In this document: piece by piece, positions 18,994 to 27,634 of the stretch | How the letters are laid out: every line of letters begins with the position of its first letter | Numbering within the stretch: the first letter of the stretch is position 1 | Assembly: GCF_029840635.1 (NCBI RefSeq) | Contig: NZ_JAOCCU010000002.1 | Location: forward strand, 62,001-126,000 | Length of the DNA: 64,000 nt | From: Mitsuaria sp. GD03876 | Lineage (GTDB): Bacteria > Pseudomonadota > Gammaproteobacteria > Burkholderiales > Burkholderiaceae_C | Direction of reading: 5' to 3' | Position numbers and translations under genes: made by a program | Notes under the pieces: model-generated | Told to the model about the DNA's origin: nothing | Seen by the model: only the letters and a program-made list of their open reading frames with translations | Database searches by the model: none

Positions 18994-20419
18994 GCCGATG
19001 TTCGCCTGGCACCGGCTGACGCGTCGGTCCGCCGGCCCTCGGCCGGCCGGGTCACGCCTGGCGTGGCGGTGGCTGACGGTGATGATCGCGCTGCAGGCGC
19101 CCAGCTGGCTCTGGCAAATGGCCACCGGCAACCTGAGCTTCGAGGAGCGTCCGCTCTTCAACCTCGACCTGGTCGTGGCCGCGATCGTCGCGTGTTTCAG
19201 CACATGGCTGGGACTGGCCGCGCTGGGGGGCGCCTGGATCGCGGAAGGCCTGCGCGCCGCGGCGAAGAACTATCACTTCATGTCGGTGTTCGACTTCGTC
19301 GACGCCGGCCGGTTCGCCAGCCTCCTCAGCCTGGGCCAGTTCGTCACGGTCGCCAGCGTGGCGGCTGCGGCGGTCCTACTCCTGTGCGCATGGACCGTGT
19401 TGCGGCAGGCGCGCGGCCGGCCGCGGTTGGCGCTCGCGTTGGCGGCGGCGCTGCTGGTGCTCCCGCTGCTGGACGGCGTCAATGGCTCGCTGCGCGTGGC
19501 GGGCCTGGGCGCCGACCAGTCCCTGGTGCCGATGAACGTCGCGGGCAGCCCGGCCTGGAACATCCTGAACGGCCTGCGTGCCGGCCTGTACAGCGACGCG
19601 GCGCCACGCCCGTCGGAGGATCCGGCCGCCTTCCACCGCATGCGCGACTGGCACGCCGCGCATCCGGGACGGAGCGTGCTGCTGGTGCTGGTGGAGTCGA
19701 TGGGCCTGCCGCGCTCGTCGTCGCTCGCCGCCTGGCTCGCGGGACGGCTGGACACGCCCGCGCTTCGCGGCCGTTGGCGCCTGAGCGCTGGCAGCGAGCC
19801 GTTCTCCGGCAACACCACCTCCGGTGAGCTGCGGGTGCTGTGCGGGCTCCGGGGGCATTACTCGCGGCTGACGGATGCCCTGGCCGCGGGTTGCCTCCCG
19901 GCACAGTGGCGGCGCGACGGCATGACCGCCGCCGCGCTGCATGGCTTTCACCTGCGCATGTTCGACCGTCGCGACTGGTGGCCGCGCATCGGGCTGGAGC
20001 CTTGGAATGGCCGCGTCCGCGAGGGCTCCGTGCCGGAGGTCGGCTGCAATCGGGCCTTCCCCGGCCTGTGCGACCGGCCCCTGTTGCGCGAAGCCGTCGC
20101 CCAGGCTGGCGAGGCGCCGGGCCGCTTCATCTACGCGTTGACGCTGGACACGCACCTGCCCGTTCCCACCCCCGCCGCGCCGATCGATCCGGTGTTGGCC
20201 ACCTACTGCGAGGACACCCGCACGCCGCTGACGGCCTGCGAGTTCGTCGCCCGCGTCGGCGGCGTGCTGGACACGCTTGCCGTCGAACTGGCGGCATCGG
20301 ACGCGACCCCGCTGGTCGTCGTGGTCGGCGACCATTCGCCGCCCTTCGCCGAACGCGCCAATCGCGACGCTTTCGACCCTTCCCGCGTGCCGTTGTTCGT
20401 CCTGGAGCCCGCGCCCTGA
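18983..20419 (+). CDS. membrane-bound alkaline-phosphatase-superfamily phosphotransferase/sulfatase-like protein
   Basis: A 478-residue protein with four N-terminal hydrophobic segments (about 31-48, 62-90, 117-140, 148-165) and a C-terminal soluble domain, the architecture of LTA synthase, OpgB and phosphoethanolamine transferases. Metal-site candidates are E238 in LVLVESMG, the nucleophile T278 or T279 in SGNTTSGE, H391, and D450-H451 in VVGDHSPPF. These enzymes transfer phosphoglycerol or phosphoethanolamine from phospholipid to a glycan. It overlaps the GDPD-like gene, suggesting a joint task. The substrate is unknown and a sulfatase role cannot be excluded. Confidence 0.7.
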   Translation: MAAEPMFAWHRLTRRSAGPRPAGSRLAWRWLTVMIALQAPSWLWQMATGNLSFEERPLFNLDLVVAAIVACFSTWLGLAALGGAWIAEGLRAAAKNYHFMSVFDFVDAGRFASLLSLGQFVTVASVAAAAVLLLCAWTVLRQARGRPRLALALAAALLVLPLLDGVNGSLRVAGLGADQSLVPMNVAGSPAWNILNGLRAGLYSDAAPRPSEDPAAFHRMRDWHAAHPGRSVLLVLVESMGLPRSSSLAAWLAGRLDTPALRGRWRLSAGSEPFSGNTTSGELRVLCGLRGHYSRLTDALAAGCLPAQWRRDGMTAAALHGFHLRMFDRRDWWPRIGLEPWNGRVREGSVPEVGCNRAFPGLCDRPLLREAVAQAGEAPGRFIYALTLDTHLPVPTPAAPIDPVLATYCEDTRTPLTACEFVARVGGVLDTLAVELAASDATPLVVVVGDHSPPFAERANRDAFDPSRVPLFVLEPAP

Positions 20420-20481
20420 ATCCGCAGCCGGCCCTCGCCAGGCCTGTCGACGTGTCGCCCCCACCTTTCCCGTCCATCCTC

Positions 20482-21219
20482 ATGACTTCTCCGGAAACCT
20501 TGTCCTTCTCCATCGTCAGCCACGGCCAGGGCGGCCTGGTCCGGCCGCTGCTCGAGGAGCTGGCGCGCTGGGCGGGCGACCGCGCGCAGGTGCTGGTCAC
20601 GCTGAACCTGCCCGAGGACGAAGGCTTCCTGTCGGGCCTGCCCTATCCGGTGGAGGTGCTGCGCAACGCCGAACCCAAGGGTTTCGGCGCCAACCACAAC
20701 CAGGCCTTCGCGCGCAGCCGCGGCGAGCGCTTCGTCGTGCTCAATCCGGATCTGCGCCTGATGTCGGTCGACCTGGAGACGGTGCTCGCCCCGCTCAGGG
20801 AAGCCGGCATCGGCGCGAGCGCGCCGGTCGTCGTCGGTCCGGACCGCGTGGTCGAGGACAGCGCGCGGCGTTTCCCCTCGGTGGCGCGCATCGCGCACCG
20901 CGTCGCGCGGCGCCTGCGCGGCCTGCGCAATCCTCCGGACTATGACGTGGGCGCCGCGCCCCGCACGGTCGTGGACTGGGTGGCCGGCATGTTCGTGGCC
21001 TTCCGGCGCGATGCCTACGCGGCGGTGGGCGGCTTCGACGAGGCCTATTTCATGTACCTCGAGGACGCCGACATCTGTCGCCGCCTGGGTCGACGCGGGT
21101 GGGCCACGGTGGTCGTGGGCACGCAGGTCATGCACGACGCGCGGCGGGCCACGATGAAGAACTGGCGTCACCTGCGCTGGCATTCGCGCAGCATGGCCCG
21201 CTTCCTGTGGCGGGGCTGA
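20482..21219 (+). CDS. glycosyltransferase family 2, WbbL/rhamnosyltransferase-like
   Basis: A 245-residue GT-A enzyme. FSIVSHGQGGLV begins the nucleotide-binding fold, NAEPKGFGANHNQAF is the typical N-x-G-F-G-x-N-x-N motif, VLNPDLRL carries the DxD-like aspartate, and GGFDEAYFMYLEDADICRRL is the acceptor-side signature of rhamnosyltransferase-like GT2 proteins. It should add one sugar to the growing oligosaccharide on the cytoplasmic face. It starts 62 nt after the phosphatase-superfamily gene. Confidence 0.87.
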   Translation: MTSPETLSFSIVSHGQGGLVRPLLEELARWAGDRAQVLVTLNLPEDEGFLSGLPYPVEVLRNAEPKGFGANHNQAFARSRGERFVVLNPDLRLMSVDLETVLAPLREAGIGASAPVVVGPDRVVEDSARRFPSVARIAHRVARRLRGLRNPPDYDVGAAPRTVVDWVAGMFVAFRRDAYAAVGGFDEAYFMYLEDADICRRLGRRGWATVVVGTQVMHDARRATMKNWRHLRWHSRSMARFLWRG

Positions 21220-21252
21220 GCGCCCGCCGCCGCCGGCCCGGATGACCGCGCC

Positions 21253-22797
21253 ATGTTGTTCCGCAACATCCTCGCCAACTACATCGGGAAGCTCTGGGGC
21301 ATCGTCTCCATCTACCTGTTCGTGCCCTTCTACATCCGGCTGTTGGGGGTGGAGTCCTACGGCGTCATCGCGTTCCAGAACGTGGTCCTGGCGCTGATGC
21401 TGATGGCCGATGCGGGTCTGGTGCCGGCCTTCGGGCGCGAGATGGCGCGCAGCCAGGACCGGGCCTACCTGCGCACGCTGTTGCGTACGCTCGAGACGCT
21501 GCTGCTCGCCGGCTGCGCGCTGCTGGCGCTCGTGGTCGCGCTGGCCCGGGACTGGATCGCGGCGCACTGGCTCAAGGGGTCCGATCCGGCGCTGCTGGCG
21601 CTGTGCATCGCGCTGCTGGGCGCCACCACCGCGACGCAACTCGCCATGAGCCTGTACAGCGGCGGCCTGATGGGCCTGCAGCAACAGGCGCGCGCCAATG
21701 GCTACGCGGTCGCCTTCAGCATGGTGCGGTCCGGGCTGGTGCTGTTGCCGTTGTGGTTCAAGCCGGACCTGCGCGTGTACTTCGCCTGGCAGCTGGGCGC
21801 GGCGCTGCTGTTCCTGGCATTGCTGCGCCACGCGCTGTGGCGGGAGCTGGGCGGAGGCGCTGGGGCGCGGTTCGAGCCCCGCAGCCTGCGGGGCGTCTGG
21901 GCGTACGCGTTGGGCATGATGGGCATGGCGATCGTCGCCGCGCTCAACACCCAGATGGACAAGCTGGTCACCAGCTTCGCGCTGCCGCTCAAGGACTACG
22001 CCGTCTACTCGCTGGCCGGCATCGCCGCGCAGGCGCCGGTCATGCTGACGCTGCCGGTCGCGCTGGCGCTTTTGCCCCGGCTGACGCAGCACGTGGAGCA
22101 ACAGCGGCGCGCCGAACTCACCAGCGAGTACCTGGGCTACGCGCGCCTCATCACGATCGTCGCGGTCGCGACGACCGCCTTCGCCTGCCAGTGGGCGGCG
22201 CCGTTGGTGCGGCTGTGGACGGGCGACGCGGACCTGGCCGCGCGGACCGCGCCGGTGCTGCAGGTGCTGATGCTGGGCTCGCTGCTGTTGAGCTTGCAGC
22301 TGATGCCTTACCACCTGTCGCTGGCCCACGGCCACAACTCGACCAACCTGAAGCTGGGCGTCGTCTTCCTGGTCGTGAACCCGGTGCTGACCTATGTGCT
22401 GAGCCAGCGCTTCGGCCTGCTCGGCGCGGCCACGCCCTGGGTGTTCATGAACCTCGTCGCGCTGGTCTGGCTCGGGCTGGCGCTGCACCTGCGCTTCGTG
22501 CCCGATGCGCTGCGGGACTGGGCCTGGCGCGCCGTGACGCTGCCGACGGCCGCGGTGGGCAGCGGCGTGCTGGCCGCCGGCGCGGCGGCGGCGCAACTGC
22601 GCCACCTTGGCCTGCCCGAAGGCGCCGCGCTCGGCGTGGCGATGGCGGCGACCGCCAGCGTCGTCGTTGCCTCGGCGCGGCGCCAGGTGCTCGCCCTGCT
22701 GCGGTCGCGCCATGGTGGCCGCGCTGCCTCCGCCTCCGCCCCTGTCCCTGTCCCCGATTCCAAACCGGCGCCCGTCTCGGGCCCCGATCACCCATGA
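21253..22797 (+). CDS. oligosaccharide flippase (Wzx-like), copy 2
   Basis: A 514-residue polytopic membrane protein with about 14 hydrophobic segments. The N-terminus MLFRNILANYIGKLWGIVSIYLF and the central GMMGMAIVAALNTQMDKLV are typical of the polysaccharide-biosynthesis MOP flippase family. The C-terminal tail is Pro/Ser-rich and cytoplasmic. It overlaps the next GT2 gene at ATGA. It differs clearly from the first flippase of the locus, which supports two lipid-linked intermediates. Confidence 0.87.
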   Translation: MLFRNILANYIGKLWGIVSIYLFVPFYIRLLGVESYGVIAFQNVVLALMLMADAGLVPAFGREMARSQDRAYLRTLLRTLETLLLAGCALLALVVALARDWIAAHWLKGSDPALLALCIALLGATTATQLAMSLYSGGLMGLQQQARANGYAVAFSMVRSGLVLLPLWFKPDLRVYFAWQLGAALLFLALLRHALWRELGGGAGARFEPRSLRGVWAYALGMMGMAIVAALNTQMDKLVTSFALPLKDYAVYSLAGIAAQAPVMLTLPVALALLPRLTQHVEQQRRAELTSEYLGYARLITIVAVATTAFACQWAAPLVRLWTGDADLAARTAPVLQVLMLGSLLLSLQLMPYHLSLAHGHNSTNLKLGVVFLVVNPVLTYVLSQRFGLLGAATPWVFMNLVALVWLGLALHLRFVPDALRDWAWRAVTLPTAAVGSGVLAAGAAAAQLRHLGLPEGAALGVAMAATASVVVASARRQVLALLRSRHGGRAASASAPVPVPDSKPAPVSGPDHP

Positions 22798-23990
22798 ACA
22801 CAGCCCCCCTCCTGTCCATCATCGTCCCGACCAAGGATCGTTATGAGACGCTCCTGCCCGTGCTGCGGGCCCAGCTCGATACGCTGGACGACGCGCGCGT
22901 GGAGATCGTCGTGCAGGACAACTCGGCCCATCCGATGCCGGCCGGCGACTTCGCGCGCGAGATCGACGATCCGCGCGTGCGCTATCGCCACACGGCCGAG
23001 GCGTTGTCCATCGTCGGCAACACGGTCGAGGCGATCGAAGCCAGTCGCGGCGAGTTCCTGATCTTCATCGGCGACGACGACCTCGTCTCGCCGCACGTGA
23101 TGAGTTTCGTCGAATGGATGAAGCGCATCGGCTGCGAGGCGCTGTCGTACAGCGCCGGGCGCTACTGGTGGCCGACGGTGAAGTTCGACCGCGAGACGAT
23201 GTACCACCGCCCCGGGGCCTTCTGGCTGGCAGGCTCGCATGATGGGGCCGCCCGGCGGATGTCCGCGCGCGGCGAGCTCGACCGCATCCTGCGCATCGGC
23301 GGCGTCAACTATGGCGAGCTGCCGCGCTTCTATCACGGCATCGTCTCGCGGGCATCGCTGGAGCGCATCAAGGCGCGCGCCGGCACCTACGTGCCGGGCG
23401 CATCGCCGGACATGGCCTTCAGCGCCGCGCTCGCGCTGGTGATGGACGACTATCTCTACGTCGAGTACCCGATCAGCATCTTCGGCGCATCGCGCAACAG
23501 CGGCGGCGGCATGACCGCGGCCGGCCGTCACTATGGCCGCCTGGAGGACCAGAAGCATCTGCCGCGCGAGACCGTCGAGCAGTGGGATCCGCTGATCCCG
23601 CGGGTCTGGTCGGAACTGACTATCTACCCGCAGACGCTGCGCGAGGTAGGCCGTCGATTCGGCCAGGACCTGTCGGTCGACTACGACGCGTTCTATGCTT
23701 CGGCGCTGGTCACCGAACCGCACATCTGGCCGCATCTGAAACCCTGCCTGGCCCGGCGCTACGGCGCGGCGCCGTGGCGGCTGCCCCGGCTGCTCGCGCA
23801 GGTGGTGAAGAAGGTGGGCGGACGGTTGCGCCGCGCAGCGCGATCCTCCGGCCGCGGCGGCATGGACGTGGAACTGCACCTCTTCGACAGCATCGGCGCG
23901 GTCGCCGGCTTCCTGGCCGGCGATCGGTTCAGGCCGGACCTGGAGGCCCTGGACGCCCTGCAACGCCCGGCGTCGGGCCGTCGCGCATGA
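22794..23990 (+). CDS. glycosyltransferase family 2 protein
   Basis: A 398-residue protein with a GT-A N-terminal domain: LSIIVPTKDRYETLLPVL at about 7-24, VQDNSAHP, and the FIGDDDLVSPHVM motif carrying the metal-binding DDD at about 95. The C-terminal ~170 residues have no recognised domain and include a basic segment (VVKKVGGRLRRAARSS). The start overlaps the flippase stop and the stop overlaps the next start. Donor and acceptor are unknown. Confidence 0.82.
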   Translation: MNTAPLLSIIVPTKDRYETLLPVLRAQLDTLDDARVEIVVQDNSAHPMPAGDFAREIDDPRVRYRHTAEALSIVGNTVEAIEASRGEFLIFIGDDDLVSPHVMSFVEWMKRIGCEALSYSAGRYWWPTVKFDRETMYHRPGAFWLAGSHDGAARRMSARGELDRILRIGGVNYGELPRFYHGIVSRASLERIKARAGTYVPGASPDMAFSAALALVMDDYLYVEYPISIFGASRNSGGGMTAAGRHYGRLEDQKHLPRETVEQWDPLIPRVWSELTIYPQTLREVGRRFGQDLSVDYDAFYASALVTEPHIWPHLKPCLARRYGAAPWRLPRLLAQVVKKVGGRLRRAARSSGRGGMDVELHLFDSIGAVAGFLAGDRFRPDLEALDALQRPASGRRA

Positions 23991-25093
23991 GCGCGGCTTC
24001 CCGGGTGAGGGTGCGGGTGCTCGACAGCGGCAAGGCCGGTGGCGATCACTTCGAATTCAATCGCGGCGTGCTGGAGGCATTGCGCGGCGCAGGCGCCGAC
24101 GTGACCTTCCATGGCTGGCGGTCGATGACGGCGGCGCACGCGCCGGTCATGGCGGAGCCAGCGGCCGGTGTCGCCGGGCGGGTGCGCGCGCGACCGTACT
24201 CGCTGGCAGGCGTGGAGGATCTGCCCACGCGCTGGGGACGCGCCGCCACCAAGCTCGGCAGCCTGTGGCCGACGTTCAACGCGCTGCGTGGCCGCGACCG
24301 GCTGGTGGTCGCCTACGCCGCGCCCGTCTCCCACGTGCTGCTGGCGCTGTCCAGCCGCTGGCGCCGCGCGCCGACGGTGGTCTTCCTGCATGCGGAGGTC
24401 GAGTTCCTCAACAGCGGCCTGGGGCCACGGCTGGTCGGCGAGAAGCTCATGACGCTGGCGTTGCGCCTGGCGTCGCCGCGGCTGCGCTATCTCATGCTCA
24501 CCGACGAGGGCGTGCGGGTGCTTCGCGAGCGCGGCGGCACGCGCGCGCGCCTGGCCTTCTGTCCTCATCCGATGAGCGACCGGGTGTTCGCGGCGCCGGC
24601 CGGACCGGTCGCGACACCGCGGGCCGGGGCCTTTGCGATGATCAAGAAGGCCGCCGACGTGGCGGCGGTCCGGCAACTGCTGCGCGGGCTGCCGGGCTCC
24701 GCTCACGGCACCGGCGTGGACGCCGGTCCGACTGCTTGCCGCTTCAATGGCGAGGGCGTGATCGAGGCCGGCGACACGGATGCCGATGCGGTGCTCGCGC
24801 GCAAGCGCTTCCTGTCCCGCGAGGCGCTCGAGGCCGGGTTGCGCGCGGCGCGGTGGTTCCTGTTCCCGCCCGGGCCCTCGGAGTACGCGTTGACGGCCTC
24901 GGGCCTGGCCTGTTCGGCCGCCGCGGCGGGCGCGCGCGTCATCGGCCAGGACAATGCCTTCATGCGCACCTATGCCGCGCAGTACCCGCAGGCGTTCTCG
25001 ATCGCGGGCGCGCCGGAGGCCTCGATGCCGGGCGAGGCCGTGGACAACCTGGCGCAGCTCGCCGACGTGTTGCTGGCGGCCGACGGCGGCTGA
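23987..25093 (+). CDS. putative glycosyltransferase of unrecognised family
   Basis: A 368-residue soluble protein. The N-terminus VRVLDSGKAGGDHFEFNRGV and the segment VVFLHAEVEFLNSGLG look like the first half of a GT-B fold; RWFLFPPGPSEYALTASGLACSA near residues 290-310 resembles a donor-site loop. I cannot name a family. It is the last gene of the plus-strand block, coupled by an ATGA overlap to the GT2 gene and convergent with block C 32 bp away. A glycosyltransferase role is inferred from weak fold resemblance plus context. Confidence 0.5.
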   Translation: MSAASRVRVRVLDSGKAGGDHFEFNRGVLEALRGAGADVTFHGWRSMTAAHAPVMAEPAAGVAGRVRARPYSLAGVEDLPTRWGRAATKLGSLWPTFNALRGRDRLVVAYAAPVSHVLLALSSRWRRAPTVVFLHAEVEFLNSGLGPRLVGEKLMTLALRLASPRLRYLMLTDEGVRVLRERGGTRARLAFCPHPMSDRVFAAPAGPVATPRAGAFAMIKKAADVAAVRQLLRGLPGSAHGTGVDAGPTACRFNGEGVIEAGDTDADAVLARKRFLSREALEAGLRAARWFLFPPGPSEYALTASGLACSAAAAGARVIGQDNAFMRTYAAQYPQAFSIAGAPEASMPGEAVDNLAQLADVLLAADGG

Positions 25094-25125
25094 AGGACCG
25101 GGCGCGCGGACGGCCCCGGCCCGGC

Positions 25126-26253
25126 TCAGGCCGCGCTGTCGACGATAGCCTGGCGGTAGGCGGCGTAGGCGCCGGACGGATCGAGTGCCCCGGCGTGGCC
25201 GGCAAAGGCGCCGGCGGTCAGGCACAGGCGCGCCATCGCCTCGATCGACGGGACGCGCAGTCCGCCACGGCGCCAGAGACGCGCCGGCATGCCGGTGAAG
25301 GCCTGCCGGGTGCCCACCACGGGGATGCCGGCCGCCCAGGCCTCGATGGTCTTGAGCTTGATGCCTGCGCCTCGCAGCAGCGGCGCCAGCAGGGCGGCCT
25401 CGTCGAAATCGCGCATCTCACCATAGCGCGCGGTGACGCGCAGGTCGAGTGAGCGCACCGCCGGGTGCGCGGCGCGCAGCCGTTCCATGAACTGCTCGCT
25501 ACCGTGGCCCGCCACATGGAACTCGGCTGTCGCGGTCGCTTCGCCACGCGCCAGGAACTCGGCGCAGGCGAGAAGGAAGGCCTGTGCCCCCTCGGTGTTC
25601 TCGGCGCGGGTCCAGTTGCCCACGAGCAGCCAGCGGCCGGGACTCGGCGGCACGGTGCGTGGCGCGGCCGGCGGGGTGATGACGGGCACGACCTCGGCCG
25701 GACGCCGATGCAGCAGGGCCAGCGCGCGGGCATCGTCGAAGGAGAAGGTCGCGTTCAGCGTCGCCCCGCGGATCGCCCACCGCTCGAACGCGGCGCAGCG
25801 ACGCTTGTCGCGGCGAACGTCGCGCGACTCGTCGCGCTTGAGGCTGGGCACGTCATGCCAGACCAGCACGCAGCGGCTGCCGGCGAAGGCCCAGCGATAG
25901 AGGAAGGCCGCATGGTGGTTCAGCACCACGACGTCCGGCCGCAGGCGCCAACGGGCCCAAACGCAGCGCAGCAGCAGCCAGGGAGAGGCGCGGAACAGGA
26001 ACTCCAGCCAGATCCGACCCGACATTCGCCCCCACTGGACGAACAGCGCGGCGGGCAACGTCGCCAGCGCGAACGCCAGCATCGAGGTGCCGACGCCGGG
26101 ATTGAGGTCGAGCTGATGCGGGCGGCACAAGCCCCGTTCACGCCAGCGCGTCAGCAGGGCCTGCGTCGCGGTGTTGCCGCCGGAGGGCACGTCGGCGCGG
26201 ATCGCATTCACCAGGAGCACGCAGCGCCCCGTCACCAATTCATCGAGCGACAT
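25126..26253 (-). CDS. glycosyltransferase, GT-B-like
   Basis: A protein of about 375 residues from the ATG at 26253. A TTG at 26265 is a real alternative because AGGAG lies 7 nt before it. The N-terminus has VLLVNAIRADVPSGGNTATQ, the centre WHDVPSLKRDESRDVRRDKRR and TFSFDDARALALL, and the C-terminal domain WLLVGNWTRAENTEG followed by LLRGAGIKLKTIEAWAAGIP, a good donor-binding motif of GT1/GT4-like enzymes. It is the last gene of the minus-strand unit, about 70 nt downstream of the polymerase gene. Confidence 0.72.
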   Translation of the reverse strand: MSLDELVTGRCVLLVNAIRADVPSGGNTATQALLTRWRERGLCRPHQLDLNPGVGTSMLAFALATLPAALFVQWGRMSGRIWLEFLFRASPWLLLRCVWARWRLRPDVVVLNHHAAFLYRWAFAGSRCVLVWHDVPSLKRDESRDVRRDKRRCAAFERWAIRGATLNATFSFDDARALALLHRRPAEVVPVITPPAAPRTVPPSPGRWLLVGNWTRAENTEGAQAFLLACAEFLARGEATATAEFHVAGHGSEQFMERLRAAHPAVRSLDLRVTARYGEMRDFDEAALLAPLLRGAGIKLKTIEAWAAGIPVVGTRQAFTGMPARLWRRGGLRVPSIEAMARLCLTAGAFAGHAGALDPSGAYAAYRQAIVDSAA

Positions 26254-26324
26254 CGCGCTGCTCAAGACTGCACTCCTCGGGGGGATCGTGATCGGAGGGC
26301 GGCGCGTCGCGGCCACCCAGGGGC

Positions 26325-27563
26325 TCATCGCGGGCCGCGCGCGGATTTCGGGATGAACACCGCCACCGTCATCATGAGCATCGTCATGACGACGAAGAAG
26401 TACAGCACGCCCGACATCTCCGACGGCACCCCGCTCATGATCGGGTAGGCGAGCAGGCCCACCGCCAGCCGCACCACCTTGGGGGAGTCGAACTGGCGCG
26501 CCAGCCAGAGGGTCGAGGCCGTCACCAGCAGCGCCGCGGCGAGATTGGCCGCGGCCACGAGCCAGGAGACGTGGTTGGCGATCATCAATTCACCCACCGA
26601 CCCGGTCATGTACGAGAAGTTCTCGATGCCTTCCCCATTCATGTTGATCAGCATCAACTGAGGGGTCTGCGGCGGATTGAAGCCGGCCCCGAGGAAGGTG
26701 GACAGCGTCTGAAGGTAGTAGTAGCTGGGCACCAGTTCCTTCGATGCCACCGAGAAGTGCGCGCTGTTCTCGTAGATCACCGCGGTGTTCGTGAGCGATG
26801 ACATCCGGCCGGTGAACAGGCCCGCGGCGATCGCGGCGATCGTCTTCTCCTCGGAGAACTCGGTCTCGCGCAGCGTGTTGCGCCACTGGTAGAGCGTCGC
26901 GATCAGGAAGGGCGCGGCGAGCAGCACGGCCAGCGTGGCCAGCTTGCGGCGGCGCACGAAGGCGACCACGTCGTTGAAGTACTTCAGGACGAAGATGATC
27001 ACCAGGTACAGGAACACGCCGATGCCCGCGCGTAGCAGACCGACGACGACCATCAGCAGGATCGTCGTCCACTCCAGCTTCCACGACCCGCGGGGCAGCA
27101 TCACGATCAGCAGCGCGCCGAGATAGAACGGCTGGAAGCGGTTGAGCAACAGCACCAGGATCTTCATCGGGCCGCCGACCTCGTACGGATCGCCGCCGAT
27201 GATGCCCACGCCGTATCGCCACGTGACGAACGCCTGCAGGGCCAGCGTCAAGGGCACGAACACCTTCAGGAAGCCCATCGCCGTGCTCACCGCCAGCAGG
27301 GGGCGGGTCCGGTCGAAACGGCGGCCCAGGCGCGCGAGCACCAGGAACGGCAGTGTCGTCAGCACGAACATGCCGAACAGCGCCAGGGTGCTCATGCGCA
27401 CGGGGACGCCGTAGAAGTCGCCGTTGTACTCGTCGGTGACCAGCGAATAGATCAGGCTGACGACGTTGAAGACGATGAACAGGCCGATGACCGCGCGCGT
27501 GCCCGCCCATTCCTCGCGGGTGGCGGGGCCGGCAGGCGGGATCGGCGGCGTCGACGCGGTCAT
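26325..27563 (-). CDS. Wzy-like polysaccharide polymerase, polytopic membrane protein
   Basis: A 412-residue protein with about ten or more hydrophobic helices. A large hydrophilic loop in the second half (about 225-330; LRETEFSEEKTIAAIAAG through FSYMTGSVGE) is the periplasmic loop expected of Wzy/O-antigen polymerases. Sequence conservation in this family is low, so the call rests on topology, size and the position between a glycosyltransferase and nucleotide-sugar genes. Wzy joins flipped repeat units on undecaprenyl diphosphate. It is the only polymerase candidate in the locus. Confidence 0.65.
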   Translation of the reverse strand: MTASTPPIPPAGPATREEWAGTRAVIGLFIVFNVVSLIYSLVTDEYNGDFYGVPVRMSTLALFGMFVLTTLPFLVLARLGRRFDRTRPLLAVSTAMGFLKVFVPLTLALQAFVTWRYGVGIIGGDPYEVGGPMKILVLLLNRFQPFYLGALLIVMLPRGSWKLEWTTILLMVVVGLLRAGIGVFLYLVIIFVLKYFNDVVAFVRRRKLATLAVLLAAPFLIATLYQWRNTLRETEFSEEKTIAAIAAGLFTGRMSSLTNTAVIYENSAHFSVASKELVPSYYYLQTLSTFLGAGFNPPQTPQLMLINMNGEGIENFSYMTGSVGELMIANHVSWLVAAANLAAALLVTASTLWLARQFDSPKVVRLAVGLLAYPIMSGVPSEMSGVLYFFVVMTMLMMTVAVFIPKSARGPR

Positions 27564-27634
27564 CGGGCGTTCAGCGGGTCAGGGGAAGGAAAGCCGGGGC
27601 GCGGTGAAGCAGCCCCGCGGGCAAGCCGCCAGGT

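Noticed and set aside
15328-19203. Minus-strand open frame of 1291 codons across the glycan locus
   Set aside because: His/Arg/Gln-rich translation without domains, antisense to four well-supported genes; a third-position GC shadow.
20203-22791. Minus-strand open frame of 862 codons
   Set aside because: Antisense to the GT2 and flippase genes; composition is typical of high-GC shadow frames.
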